Below are positions 54,654 through 64,000 of a stretch of 64,000 bases of DNA, in pieces. The notes below the pieces were generated by a model that searched no databases, was not told the origin of the DNA, and saw only the letters and a program-made list of their open reading frames with translations. The position numbers were made by a program, and so were the translations under genes. How positions within the stretch are numbered: position 1 is the stretch's first letter; each line of letters starts with the position of its first letter. The DNA is taken from NCBI RefSeq assembly GCF_047663525.1, contig NC_092591.1, positions 29,855,001 through 29,919,000 on the forward strand, in the 5' to 3' direction. Source of the stretch: Anas platyrhynchos (lineage: Eukaryota > Chordata > Aves > Anseriformes > Anatidae).

Positions 54654-57600
54654 ATGGCCCGGGCCGCCGACACCTTCCCGCTGCACCGCCTCGTCTGGCA
54701 CAACCGGCACCAGGCGCTGGACAGCGCCCTGCGCTCCGGATCGGTGGGCGCCGCGCTGCCGCCGCCGCGACGGGGGGCCGGGGTTTTGGGGAGGGGGGGG
54801 GAGCACCGGCAGGGATCCGCACCGCTGGCACCGGGCACCGGGGGGGGAGCTGGGGAGCGCTGGGACAGGAGGGGGTGGGGGTGCTGGGGGCTACGGGAGG
54901 GGGCTCCGGGATGGGAGGGGACCGGAGGCGCTGGGGTGGCTCTGGGGACTGGGAGAGGGGGGAGACGGGGAGGCTGCGGGCACCGGGGGGCACCGGGACA
55001 GGGTGCTGGGGCAGTGGGGGACGCGGAGCGCTGCGGGGACAGGGCCTTGAGACCGAGGGGCTGGGGCTGGGAGCGCTCGGGGGCTGCTGGGGACAGGGGG
55101 GAGCTGGGGGCGCAGGGAGCTGGGGGGGTTGGGGGGGTGACGGGGAGGGCACGGGGCACCTCATGACCCTGCCCGCACCCGCAGCACGATGTGGAGCTGA
55201 TGGACCCCCGCGGGCGGACCCCGCTGGAACTGGCCGTGTCCCTCGGGCACCTGGAGTCGGCGCGGGTGCTGCTGCGGCACAACGCCAACGTGGGCCGGGA
55301 GAACGCCAACGGCTGGACAGGTAGGTGGGCACGGGGGGCCGCCGGCGCAGGGCGGGAGGCGCAGGGACACCGGCGCTGGCGGCGCCCGGCTGATGGCACC
55401 CCGTGCCCCAGTGCTGCAGGAGGCGGTGAGCACGGGGGACCCCGAGATGGTGCAGCTGGTGCTCCAGTACCGCGACTACCAGCGAGCGACGCGGCGGCTC
55501 GCCGGCATCCCCGAGCTGCTCAGCAAGCTGCGTCGGGTACGGCCCTGCCGGGGTGGGCACCGGGCACCGCTGGCGCTGGGGGCCCGCCAGGCTGGGGACT
55601 GGGGGTCACGGAGGCTGCTGGCGAGCTCCTGGGGCCCCCCGCAGGACGCCCATCTCCCCCAGGACCCCCCAATTGGTTGTTCCCCAGACCCCCTACCCGC
55701 AATTCGGCCTCTGCCGAGGATCCCCACTGGGGCTCTGTTCCCCCTGGGACCCTCCTGCTGCAGCCCCCCGCCATGTCACCCCTCTGCCCTGTGACGCCCT
55801 CATCTCTTCCAGGCCTCCGACTTCTACGTGGAGATGAAGTGGGAGTTCACGAGCTGGGGTGAGCAGGGCCGGGGGCTGGGGCCGGGGGGGGCCGCCCCCA
55901 CCCTGCTGCTGACGGGTGCCGGTGCCGCAGTGCCGCTGGTCTCCAAGGTGTGCCCCAGCGACGTCTACCGCGTCTGGAAGCGGGGCGAGAGCCTCCGGGT
56001 TGACACCACGCTGCTGGGCTTCGAGCACATGACGTGGCAGCGGGGCCGCCGCAGCTACATCTTCAAGGGAGAAGGTTGGCTCCAGCACCCTCAGACCCTG
56101 CAACCACCCCCAAGGGGTCCCCCTGGCACCCGTGCGTTGCACACAGTCACCCAGACGGACATTGGATCCCCTACGGAGACCCCAGATGCCCCCAGGGGCA
56201 GGGGCAGGCTGGGTGCCGGGGTTCCCATCCCTGCAGTGGGCATGGTGGGGCCGAGGGCAGGCGCTGACCCCACTTCCCCACGTGCAGAGGAGGGGGCGGT
56301 GGTGATGGAGGTGGACCACGACAAGCAGGTGGTCTACACCGAGACGCTGGCGCTGGCCCTGCACGAGCCCGACCTGCTGCTGGCGGCCATGCAGCCCTCG
56401 GAGGAGCACGTGGCCGGGCGGCTGACATCGCCCATCGTCTCCACGCACCTCGACACGAGGAACATCGCCTTCGAGCGGTGCGTGGGGGGGTGCTCGTGGC
56501 GGGGAGGCCAGCAGGGCACAGGCGCGGTGGCCGCGGGCCTGATGCCTCCACACCCCTTCCCAGGAACAAGTCGGGGATCTGGGGCTGGCGCTCGGAGAAG
56601 ATGGAGGTGGTCAGTGGCTACGAGGCCAAGGTGCGCCTGGTGGGGTGGGGGGCAGGGGGGCCGTGGTGTCCCCGGGGCTGACCCTGTCCCTGTGTCCTGT
56701 CTCTGCAGGTGTACAGCGCCAGCAACGTGGAGCTGGTCACCAAGACCAGGACCGAGCACCTCTCTGACCAGGACAAGTCACGCAGCAAAGGTGACAGCCC
56801 CAGCGACCGAGGGGGGGGGGCAGCCAGCAGTGGGGGCTCACCCCCCTCCCGGGTCAGGGCCCTCCTCCTTCCTGGGTGCACTGCATGTGGGGTGATGTGG
56901 GGCAGCACGTGGGGGTGATGTGGGGCACGGTGCTGGGTGCACTGTGCCTGCCTGCACTACCCCCTGCACCTCGGGGTCTCCCTGCAGGCTCCAGGACTCC
57001 CTTTCACTCCTTCCTGGGCCTGGCGCAGCAGCACGGCACCCACAACGGGGTGAGCGGTGGGCAGGGGGCCTGGGGGCGATGCGGGGCAGGGCAGGGCTGA
57101 GCCGTGCCCCCTGCCACCGCCCTCCCCAGGCACCCGTGCTGCAGGCGGCCAGCCCCACCAACCCCACGGCCATCACCCCCGAGGAATACTTCGACCCCCA
57201 CTTTGACCTGGAGGCCCGCAACATCGGGCGCCCCATCGAGGTGTCCAGCAAGGTGCAGAGGTGAGCAGCGGGGCCGGGGGGGAGGCAGGACACGGTGGCG
57301 GGGTGTGGGGGGGCTCCCTGTGCCCACGCCGGTGCCCGGGCAGGTTCAAGGCGACGCTGTGGCTATGCGAGCAGCACCCGCTGTCGCTGGCGGAGCAGGT
57401 GACGCCCATCATTGACCTGATGGCCATCTCCAACGCCCACTTCGCCAAGCTGCGCGACTTCATCACCCTCAAGCTGCCCCCCGGCTTCCCTGTCAAGATC
57501 GGTGAGGTTGGGGCTGCGAGGCCGGGGGCTGCAGGAGGGGCAGAGCCCACCCGGCACGGGGCTGCTGACCCCCTGTGGTGCCCCCCAGAGATCCCCCTCT

Positions 57601-58741
57601 TCCACGTCCTCAACGCCCGCATCACCTTCAGCAACCTGTGTGGCTGCGACCAGCCGCTGGGCTCCGTGCGGGTCTGCGCCCCCCCCCAGCCCCCCGGCGC
57701 GCAGCCCCCTGGCCCTGGAGGTGAGCGATGGGGGTGCCCTGGGGCGGGTGGGGGCATCGGGGCGGGGGGCTCCCCATGGGGGTGCTGTGGGGTGCTGCGG
57801 GGTGCCCCATGGGCGGTGCCCCCAGCGGTGGCGGTGCCGCAGGCTGGCCCTTCCCGTGCGAGGTGGAGCCGGGGGTGTTCGAGGTGCCGCCGGGCTACAC
57901 GGTGCTGGGCGCGGGGCGCAGCGAGCCCCTGCGGGACGAGGACGACGACCTGCTGCAGTTCGCCATCCAGCAGAGCCTGCTGGACGCCGGCACCGAGACC
58001 GACCAGGTGAGGCCCCGCCCCCGCGGGGAGGCCCCGCCCACATCATGACCACGCCCCTTTAGGCTCCTCCCCCTTGGGGCGAGGCCCCGCCCCCTGGCTC
58101 GAAGCCCCGCCCCCCGCAGGTGACGGTGTGGGAGGCGCTGACCAACACGCGGCCGGGCGCCCGCCCCCCGCCCTACGACGAGGAGCTGCAGCTGGAGCGG
58201 TGAGGCTCCGCCCACGGGGGGCGGGGTCTGCGGGGAGCCACGCCCACAACGCCCCAAAGTGGGCGGGGCTTGGCGGGAGGGGGCGGGGCTAAGAGGTATC
58301 AGGACGGGGGTGGGTGGTGAGGTGGGCGGGGCTTGTTGGGGCTGGGGGCGGGGCTTGTTTGGAGGGGCGTGGCTTGATGGGTTGTGGGCATGGTTTGTTG
58401 GGTTGTGGGCGGGGCTTGGTGTGGATGGGGGCGTGGCTTGCCCAGGGGGCGTGGCCTGAGCGCTGTCCCGCAGGGCGCTGCAGGAGAGCCTGCTGCTGCA
58501 GGCGGGGCCCGGCGCCGCCCCCCCGGCGGGGCCCCCACCGGGGGCAGGAGGTGGTGGCGGTGGTGGTGGCGCCCCCCCCCCGGTTCCGGCGGCGCCCCCC
58601 GGTTACGGCGGCAGCTTCGCGGAGCAGCTGCGTCTGGCCATGGCGCTGTCGGAGCAGGAGCAGGAGGAGCGCGAGCGGCGCCGGCGGGAGGAGGACGAGG
58701 AGCTGCAGCGCATCCTGCGCCTCTCCCTCACCGACAAGTAG
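54654..58741 (+). CDS. ANKRD13D: Ankyrin repeat domain-containing protein 13D
   Basis: Ubiquitin-binding endocytic adaptor; ANKRD13 proteins bind Lys63-linked ubiquitin on activated receptors such as EGFR at the plasma membrane and endosomes. Fifteen exons: 54654-54743, 55185-55320, 55412-55536, 55813-55858, 55931-56074, 56288-56477, 56564-56630, 56709-56790, 56988-57049, 57130-57260, 57344-57501, 57589-57720, 57843-58006, 58120-58199, 58474-58741, giving 624 residues. The N-terminus has ankyrin repeats ([24 protein letters not shown], then [17 protein letters not shown]), then the conserved ANKRD13 region ([40 protein letters not shown]). The C-terminus has four UIM-like helices: [38 protein letters not shown] and [16 protein letters not shown] 54654 is chosen over ATG 54643 because it is in frame with FPLHRLVW. 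The donor after 56074 (gttggc) is weak but the phase requires it. Confidence 0.94.
58007..58119. repeat. C-rich GCCCCGCCC repeats in ANKRD13D intron 13
   Basis: The whole 113-base intron is built from ccccgcccc units (GC boxes on the minus strand), ending at the acceptor cccccgcag. It is complementary in sense to the G-rich units of the following intron. Confidence 0.65.
58250..58470. repeat. GGGCGGGGCTTG minisatellite in ANKRD13D intron 14
   Basis: About eight imperfect units of gtgggcggggcttg / ggggcgtggcttg, rich in SP1/KLF-type GC and CACCC boxes, fill most of the intron up to the 58474 exon. Confidence 0.75.
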
Positions 58742-59075
58742 CGCGGGGGGGGGGGCCCGGCACCGGGACCCTGCCCCCGCACCCCGCCGGGCCCGGCACG
58801 GCCCCCCCCAGAGCCCCCCGGTGCCGTGCGGGGCCCGTCGGGGCTGTACATACGCTATACATACAGACCTACCCACCGCGCCGTGTCCGACTGTGCCTGG
58901 CCGGGGGGAGAGGGGGGAGGGGGGGGGCTCCCCAAACGGCCGGTCTGGCCCCGTGCCCCCGGAGGGGCTGCCCCGGGGTTGGCGGGGGCGGGGCCGGGGC
59001 GGGGCCGTGCCCGCTGCCGCTCCCGGGCCGTTCCCGTGCCCGCCGCTTCCTGGTGCGGGGCGGCGCGGCGGGGGC
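58742..59075 (+). promoter_or_regulatory. ANKRD13D 3'UTR start and SSH3 promoter
   Basis: Only 334 bases separate the two genes. No AATAAA or common variant hexamer is present. The second half is CpG- and GC-box-rich (gggcggggccggggcggggcc at about 58984) and presumably is the SSH3 promoter. Confidence 0.6.
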
Positions 59076-62000
59076 ATGGCGCTGGTCACCGTGCGGCGGG
59101 CGGGGGGGGCCGCGGTGAGTGCGGGACGGGACGGGACGGGACGGGGCGGGGCGGGATGGGGGGGGATCGGGGGGACCGCCGGGTGCTGCCGGGACGGGAC
59201 GGGCCGGGCTGGGACGGGCCCCGCCGCCGCGGGGGGGTGGCGGAGCTGCGGGCAGCCCCCACCGCTCCCGGGGCCGCCGCGGTTTCGGGCCCCTCGCGTC
59301 CGCTCCCAGCACGGGGCCGGGGGCTGCCCGCTGAGCAGAGGGGGGGGCGATGTCCTCAGCTGCTCCCAGTAAAGCCCCGCTCGTCCCCAGTGCTCCCAGT
59401 ATGTTCGCTAAGGGGGCTGCCCCCCTGGGTCCCGCTGGCTGGAGGGGCTGTCCCCGGGACTCCCGGGGCAGCCCGGGGCTGTCCCAGTGCCTCCCAGTTG
59501 GGAACAGGTTGTCCCAGTAGCTCCCAGCCTCTACCCGCCCCCCCGCACCGACCGCTGGGCCTTATCGGGGCGCGCAGCCCCTGCCAGCACTTCCCCTGGG
59601 CAGCGCCCAGCGTGGGAGGGGGGGCTGGGGTCAGGACCTCCCCATGGGTCTCAGCTCCCAGGGACCCCTCCCCAGTCCCTGTAGGACCCTGCTGTGCCCG
59701 TGCTGGGGGGTGAGGGGGAGAGAGGGAGGGGCAGGGTGTTGCTGTCCCAGGGCACCCCCCCCCAGTGTCCCAGTGGGACGCGCTGGGGGGGCCTCGCCAT
59801 GCCCATGGTCACGCTCCCCTTGGGGCGCTGCCCCCCCCCACGTTTGCAGGAGGACAATGTGCCCAGGCGCGGCCAGCTGCAGCGGCGGTGAGAAGGGGTC
59901 CCCAAATCATGGGACGGGGGCCTGGGGCACCGGGGTGGGGATGGGACAGCGTTGTCCCCTCCCTGCTGCTGCACCCCGTGTCCTGCTCAAAGCCCTGCTG
60001 CCCCAGGCAGAGTTTCGTCATGGTCAAGGGAGCTGCCTTGCTGCTGCCTGCCGAGGAGCCGCTGGTGGCTGAGCCCCCCCCGGCTGCGCCCCTGGGGCGG
60101 CAGGAGCAGCACCTCCAGCTCATGATGCAGCTGCTGCGTCCCCAGGATGCCATCCGTCTGGTAGGGCACGGCCACCTCCCCAGGGATGGGATGGGACAAG
60201 AGCAGAATGGGGACATTGACAGGGAAATAGCGGAGATGAGGGTGGGCTGGGGACACGATGGGGACCGGGATGCAGATGGGGACAAGGATGGGATGAGGAT
60301 GCAGGTGCTGATGGGGTGGGAACAGGGACGGGATGAGGATGAGGATGGGAGTGAAGCAGGGATGGGGACAGGATATGGATGGCAATGAGAATGGTAACGA
60401 GGATGGGATGTGGATAGGGCAGGGACAGGATGGGTCAGGATGGGGATGGCAATAGGGACGGGCTAGGGACTGGGATGGGGTGGATGGGGAGGAGATGGGA
60501 TGCAGACAGCGACGGTGATGGCAACAGGATTGGGGATGCGTCAGGGCCCAGGGTGCTTTCAGGTCATCCCCAGCCCCACGGGCGCGGGGGGCAGAGCAGC
60601 TGTGCTGCCCCGGGGGTGCAGGGTCTCCCCTCAGCCTCCCCCATCCCAGGCGGTGCGGCTGGAGTCGGTGCGGCCGCAGCGGGTGAGGTACCTGCTGGTG
60701 GTGCGGCCGGAGGAGGCAGGTGCCGAGGGGCAGACGGTGCTGCTGGGTGTGGACTTCCCACACGAGGGGTGAGTGGAGCTGGGAGACCGAGGGAGGGGGT
60801 CAGAGGCAGCCTGCCCCCCTGACCTGCGCCCACCCCAGGTCCACCCGTTGCACCCTGGGCATGGTTCTGCCCCTCTGGAGCGACACCCAGGTCTTCCTCG
60901 ATGGTGACGGGTAAGGGGAACCTCCTGGGGGGGGGAGAGGGGGCTGGTGGGGTGGACAGAGCCTGCAGGAAGGAGTGGGGCAGGGGTGACCACCCTGACC
61001 CGTGTGTGTCCCTGCGGTGCCCAGGGGGTTCAGCGTGATGTCGGGGGGGCAGACCCGAATCTTCAAGCCCATCTCTGTCCAGACCATGTGGTGAGCCAGC
61101 GGCTGGGCACCACCGTGGGCATGGGGGATGTGGGTATCACCGTGGGCATGGGGGATGTGGGAATCACCGTGGGCACGAGGGAAGTGGGCACCACTGTGGC
61201 GTGGGGAACGTGGGCATGGCAGGTGTGGGCACCAGTATGAAACAGGGGACATGGGCATGGGGGACATGGGCATCACTATGGCATGGGGGATCTGGACACC
61301 ACTATGGCACAGGGATGTGAGCACCACTGTGGCACAGGGAACATAGGCACTACTATGGCACTCGGGACATGGGCATGGGGGATGTGGGCACCACTATGGC
61401 ACTGGGGACATGGGCATGGGAGGTGTGGGCATCACCATGGACACAGGCATGAGTAGGGGCTGTGTGGGTGGGCTTTGGACATGGGCAGAGGACACGGGGC
61501 TGTGGGGTGATGTCACAGGCACCATGATGTGTGGGGCTGGGAGATGAGGTCCTGGGAGGAGGCCGCGGTGCGGGCAGGGCGAGGGGGCCGCGTGCCAGGC
61601 TCCTGTGCGGCAGGGCCGTGCTGCAGGAGCTGCACCGAGCCTGCGAGCAGGCGGCCCGCGGGGGGCACATCCCCGGGGGCCCTGCGCTGCTCTGGGCCCG
61701 GGACTACACGGCTGCGCTGAGCTCGGAGCAGAGCTGCCTCAACGAGTGGCTGGCCATGGCCGACCTGGAGTCCGTGCGCCCCGGCTCCCCCCAGCCCTCG
61801 GGGTAAGCCCCGGCCTCGCGCTGCCCCCCTGGGATAGGGCTGGGGGGGGGGGCTTCCAATTTGGGGGGCTGCGGGGTGGGGGCGCACGCTGAGGTGCCGT
61901 GGTGGTGCCAGGCCGGCGGTGCCGGAGCTGACGGAGCAGGCGGTGCGGGCGCTGCTGCGCGACGTCCTGGCCTCCGCTGACCTGGAGAGCGTCACCTCCA

Positions 62001-63930
62001 AGGAGGTGGGTGCCGGGGGCCGGGGGTGGGCTGGGGAATGGGGTGGGGGGGTCCCGTCCGCATCCCTCACCCCTGCGGTGCCAGGTGCGGACGGAGCTGG
62101 AGCGGCGCACGGGGCGCAGCCTGGCCCAGCACAAGGACTTCATCGACAACGAGATGCTGCTGGTGCTGGCGCAGATGGACCGGCCCTCCTGCGTCTTCCC
62201 GCACCTCTACCTGGTGGGCAGCGGGGCAGGGTGTGGGCAGGGCACGGGTGGGCTGCGGGAGCAGCTGTCCCCAACCGTCCCTGCTGCCACAGGGCTCCGA
62301 GTGGAACGCTGCCAACCTGGAGGAGCTGCAGCAGAACCGGTGGGCGAGGGGCTATCCGCGGCGGGGCGGGCAGGGGGGCAGCGGGGAGCACGGCCCCCAT
62401 CCTCCGCGCCTGCACTCTGCAGCATCACCCACATCCTGAACGTGGCGCGGGAGATTGACAACTTCTTCCCGGCGCTGTTCACCTACATGAACGTGCGGGT
62501 GTACGACGAGGAGGCGGCCGAGCTCCTGCCCCACTGGAACGATACCTTCCTCTTCCTCTCCGACGTCAAGTCAGTGGGGATGTGGCGGGGCAGGGGTCAC
62601 CGGGGCACGGAGCATGGGGGGCTTGGTGGGGGTCCTAGGGCAGGACTGGGGAGGCAGAGGGGTGCAGGGAGGGGGCATCTTGGTGGCTGAGGTGCTGGGG
62701 GCCCTGGGGGATGCTGGAAGGTGGGGGGCTCTGGGGCTCTGAGGACACCGGGGGCGTTAGGGACAAGGGATCCATGGGGAATAGGTCCTTGGGGACACGG
62801 GTAATCCTTTGGACACGCGGGCAGGGAAGCACTGGGGGTACTGGTGGCACTGGGAGCTGGGCAGCCGAGGGGTCCCTGGGGACGGCGGGGTCCCCGGGGG
62901 CGCCGGGAGCTGTGTCGCAGTGCGGCTGCCGCAGGGCCCGCGGGGGCCGGGCGCTGGTGCACTGCCGCATGGGGCTGAGCCGCTCGGCGGCCACGGTGCT
63001 GGCCTACGCCATGAAGGAGTTCGGGTGGCCCCTGGAGCGGGCGCTGCGGCACGTGCGGCGCTGCCGGCCCGGCGTCATGCCCAACCCCGGCTTCATGCGC
63101 CAGCTCGACTTCTACCAGGGCATCCTGAGCGCCAGGTGGGCGGGGGGGCCCACAAATGCCACGCCCACTTTGTGAATGTGGGCGGGGGCAAATTTGGGAC
63201 ATGCCCCCTTGGGATTTTTAGCCCCTGCCCTCACCGGCAGGGGCTGGGGGCAGCGGGTGACCGCAGGTGCTCCCCCGGCAGCCGGCACAGCGTCCTGTGG
63301 GAGCCCCGGGCAGCAGAGCGCGTGTCCCAGCCGGAGCCCGAGGAGGCTGCCCCAGGGGATGAGGGGGTCCTGCCCCAGCCCCGAGCCCCGTCCCCGCAGC
63401 CTCCCGAGGAGGCGAGCAGGCAGCCGGCGGGGCCGGGGCTGTCGGGAGCCCCCCAGCGCCCCCGCATCTCCCTCTGCGCCGTCATGCGGAGCATCAGCCT
63501 GATGGAGTCCCCGCAGCCCCCTGAGCTGCTGGGGGAGCCCCTCGATGGGGCGGTGAGTGCCAGGGCAGGGGGCACCGGGGGGGGGACAGGGGATGGGGTG
63601 AGGTTGTGGCACCGAGCATGGCCCATGGGGGGCTGACCATGGTGGGGGCACAGGTACACGGTGCTGGGCTGGGGATGCTGGGGGCCGTGGGGCGCAGCGG
63701 CTCTGTCTGGAAGCCCCTCCTGCTTCCCGCAGGTGTTTGAGGCCACAGAAGTGCCGGGGGACCCTGGGGACCCGGGGGGGTCACCCCCAGGGGCACGGCC
63801 CAGCTCCCGGCCCCGACGTGTAGTGCGCCAGGCCAGTGTGGATGGAGGCCCAGGCTGCGCAGAAGCCCCCAGCCCACCCGCCTCCGGCTGCGACCCTGCC
63901 CTTGCCCCCACCTCCCCCCTTGCCCCCTAG
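59076..63930 (+). CDS. SSH3: Protein phosphatase Slingshot homolog 3
   Basis: Dual-specificity phosphatase that reactivates cofilin/ADF by removing the LIM-kinase phosphate, so acting on actin turnover. Fourteen exons: 59076-59114, 59850-59887, 60007-60160, 60650-60768, 60839-60910, 61025-61090, 61614-61802, 61912-62005, 62085-62213, 62293-62339, 62423-62569, 62935-63135, 63282-63552, 63733-63930, giving 587 residues (human about 659). It starts MALVTV as in human. The SSH N-terminal domain covers LRPQDAIRL through ADLESVRP. A DEK-C-type domain follows (ESVTSKEVRTELERRTG), then the DSP domain from FPHLYLGSEWNAANLEELQ, with the active-site HCRMGLSR (HCxxGxSR) in the 62935 exon. The C-terminus keeps RISLCAVMRSISLME and RVVRQASVD but is shorter between them. 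The window ends 70 bases past the stop. Confidence 0.95.
59115..59849 (+). other. SSH3 intron 1 with possible ANKRD13D poly(A) signal
   Basis: 735-base intron, CpG-rich at its start. AGTAAA at 59368-59373 is a variant poly(A) hexamer, the first plausible one after the ANKRD13D stop 627 bases upstream. No exon is recognised. Confidence 0.4.
60180..60560. repeat. GGGATG-type minisatellite in SSH3 intron 3
   Basis: About 380 bases of degenerate gggatggggacaggatg units, the same motif class as the array at 2030-2575. It occupies most of the intron between the 60007 and 60650 exons. Confidence 0.8.
61105..61450. repeat. GGGCATGGGGGATGTG minisatellite in SSH3 intron 6
   Basis: About 345 bases of tandem units around caccgtgggcatgggggatgtgg and a cactatggcacaggg variant; repeat length is about 20-35 bases. 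It is intronic, just after the 61025 exon. Confidence 0.85.
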
Positions 63931-64000
63931 CCCCAGCGGGGAGTAGGACAAGGGGCAGGCCCCCTGCCATGGCACCAGGGGATGGGGCAGGGCGGGGGCC
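63931..64000 (+). other. SSH3: SSH3 3'UTR start, cut by window end
   Basis: Seventy bases after the TAG stop; no poly(A) signal is reached before the window ends. Confidence 0.7.

Noticed and set aside
53380-55560. 726-codon minus-strand open frame over the GRK2 3'UTR and ANKRD13D start
   Set aside because: GC-rich strand with few stops; no domain, P/A/R-rich, and antisense to well-supported exons and UTR.

Overview
The window looks like vertebrate nuclear DNA, most likely a bird on a small, gene-dense, GC-rich chromosome. Supporting signs are CR1 retroposons (one with the avian-type ATTCTGTG tandem 3' end), very short GC-rich introns, CpG islands at promoters, and a head-to-tail gene order that matches human 11q13.2 (RHOD-KDM2A-GRK2-ANKRD13D-SSH3, all on one strand). 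A turtle or crocodilian source is less likely but not excluded. Every intron was placed by hand from GT/AG sites. The exon sums are exact codon multiples: RHOD 219 aa, KDM2A 1168, GRK2 688, ANKRD13D 624, SSH3 587.

Layout. 1-3.6 kb: two Mas-related (MRGPR-type) GPCR genes facing each other, the first cut by the window edge, separated by a G-rich minisatellite. 4.6-6.3 kb: RHOD in five exons. 6.3-7.5 kb: a TG-rich microsatellite split by a 5'-truncated CR1 LINE. 7.5-9.0 kb: the KDM2A CpG-island promoter and non-coding exon 1. 9.7-47 kb: KDM2A, with a long intron 2, a long intron 12 holding older CR1 debris and an internal CpG island, and a 2.4 kb 3'UTR. 47-54.2 kb: GRK2 (21 coding exons). 54.6-58.7 kb: ANKRD13D (15 exons). 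59.1-63.9 kb: SSH3 (14 exons). Gaps from a poly(A) signal or stop to the next ATG are only about 0.3-0.5 kb in the right half.

Functions. The locus mixes membrane and cytoskeletal signalling (MRGPR receptors; RhoD GTPase in endosome and actin dynamics; GRK2, which phosphorylates active receptors; ANKRD13D, which binds ubiquitinated receptors through UIMs; the cofilin phosphatase SSH3) with one chromatin regulator (KDM2A, an H3K36me1/2 demethylase that binds unmethylated CpG). The genes are neighbours by ancestry; nothing seen shows co-regulation.

The most interesting non-standard signals are: the CpG island in KDM2A intron 12, placed where a promoter for a JmjC-less short isoform is expected; a near-perfect 23-bp hairpin in KDM2A intron 2; a reading frame open upstream of the KDM2A ATG back through exon 1; an array of ETS-type motifs just before the GRK2 ATG; and a replaced second intracellular loop in one MRGPR copy. 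No clearly new multi-gene system was found.
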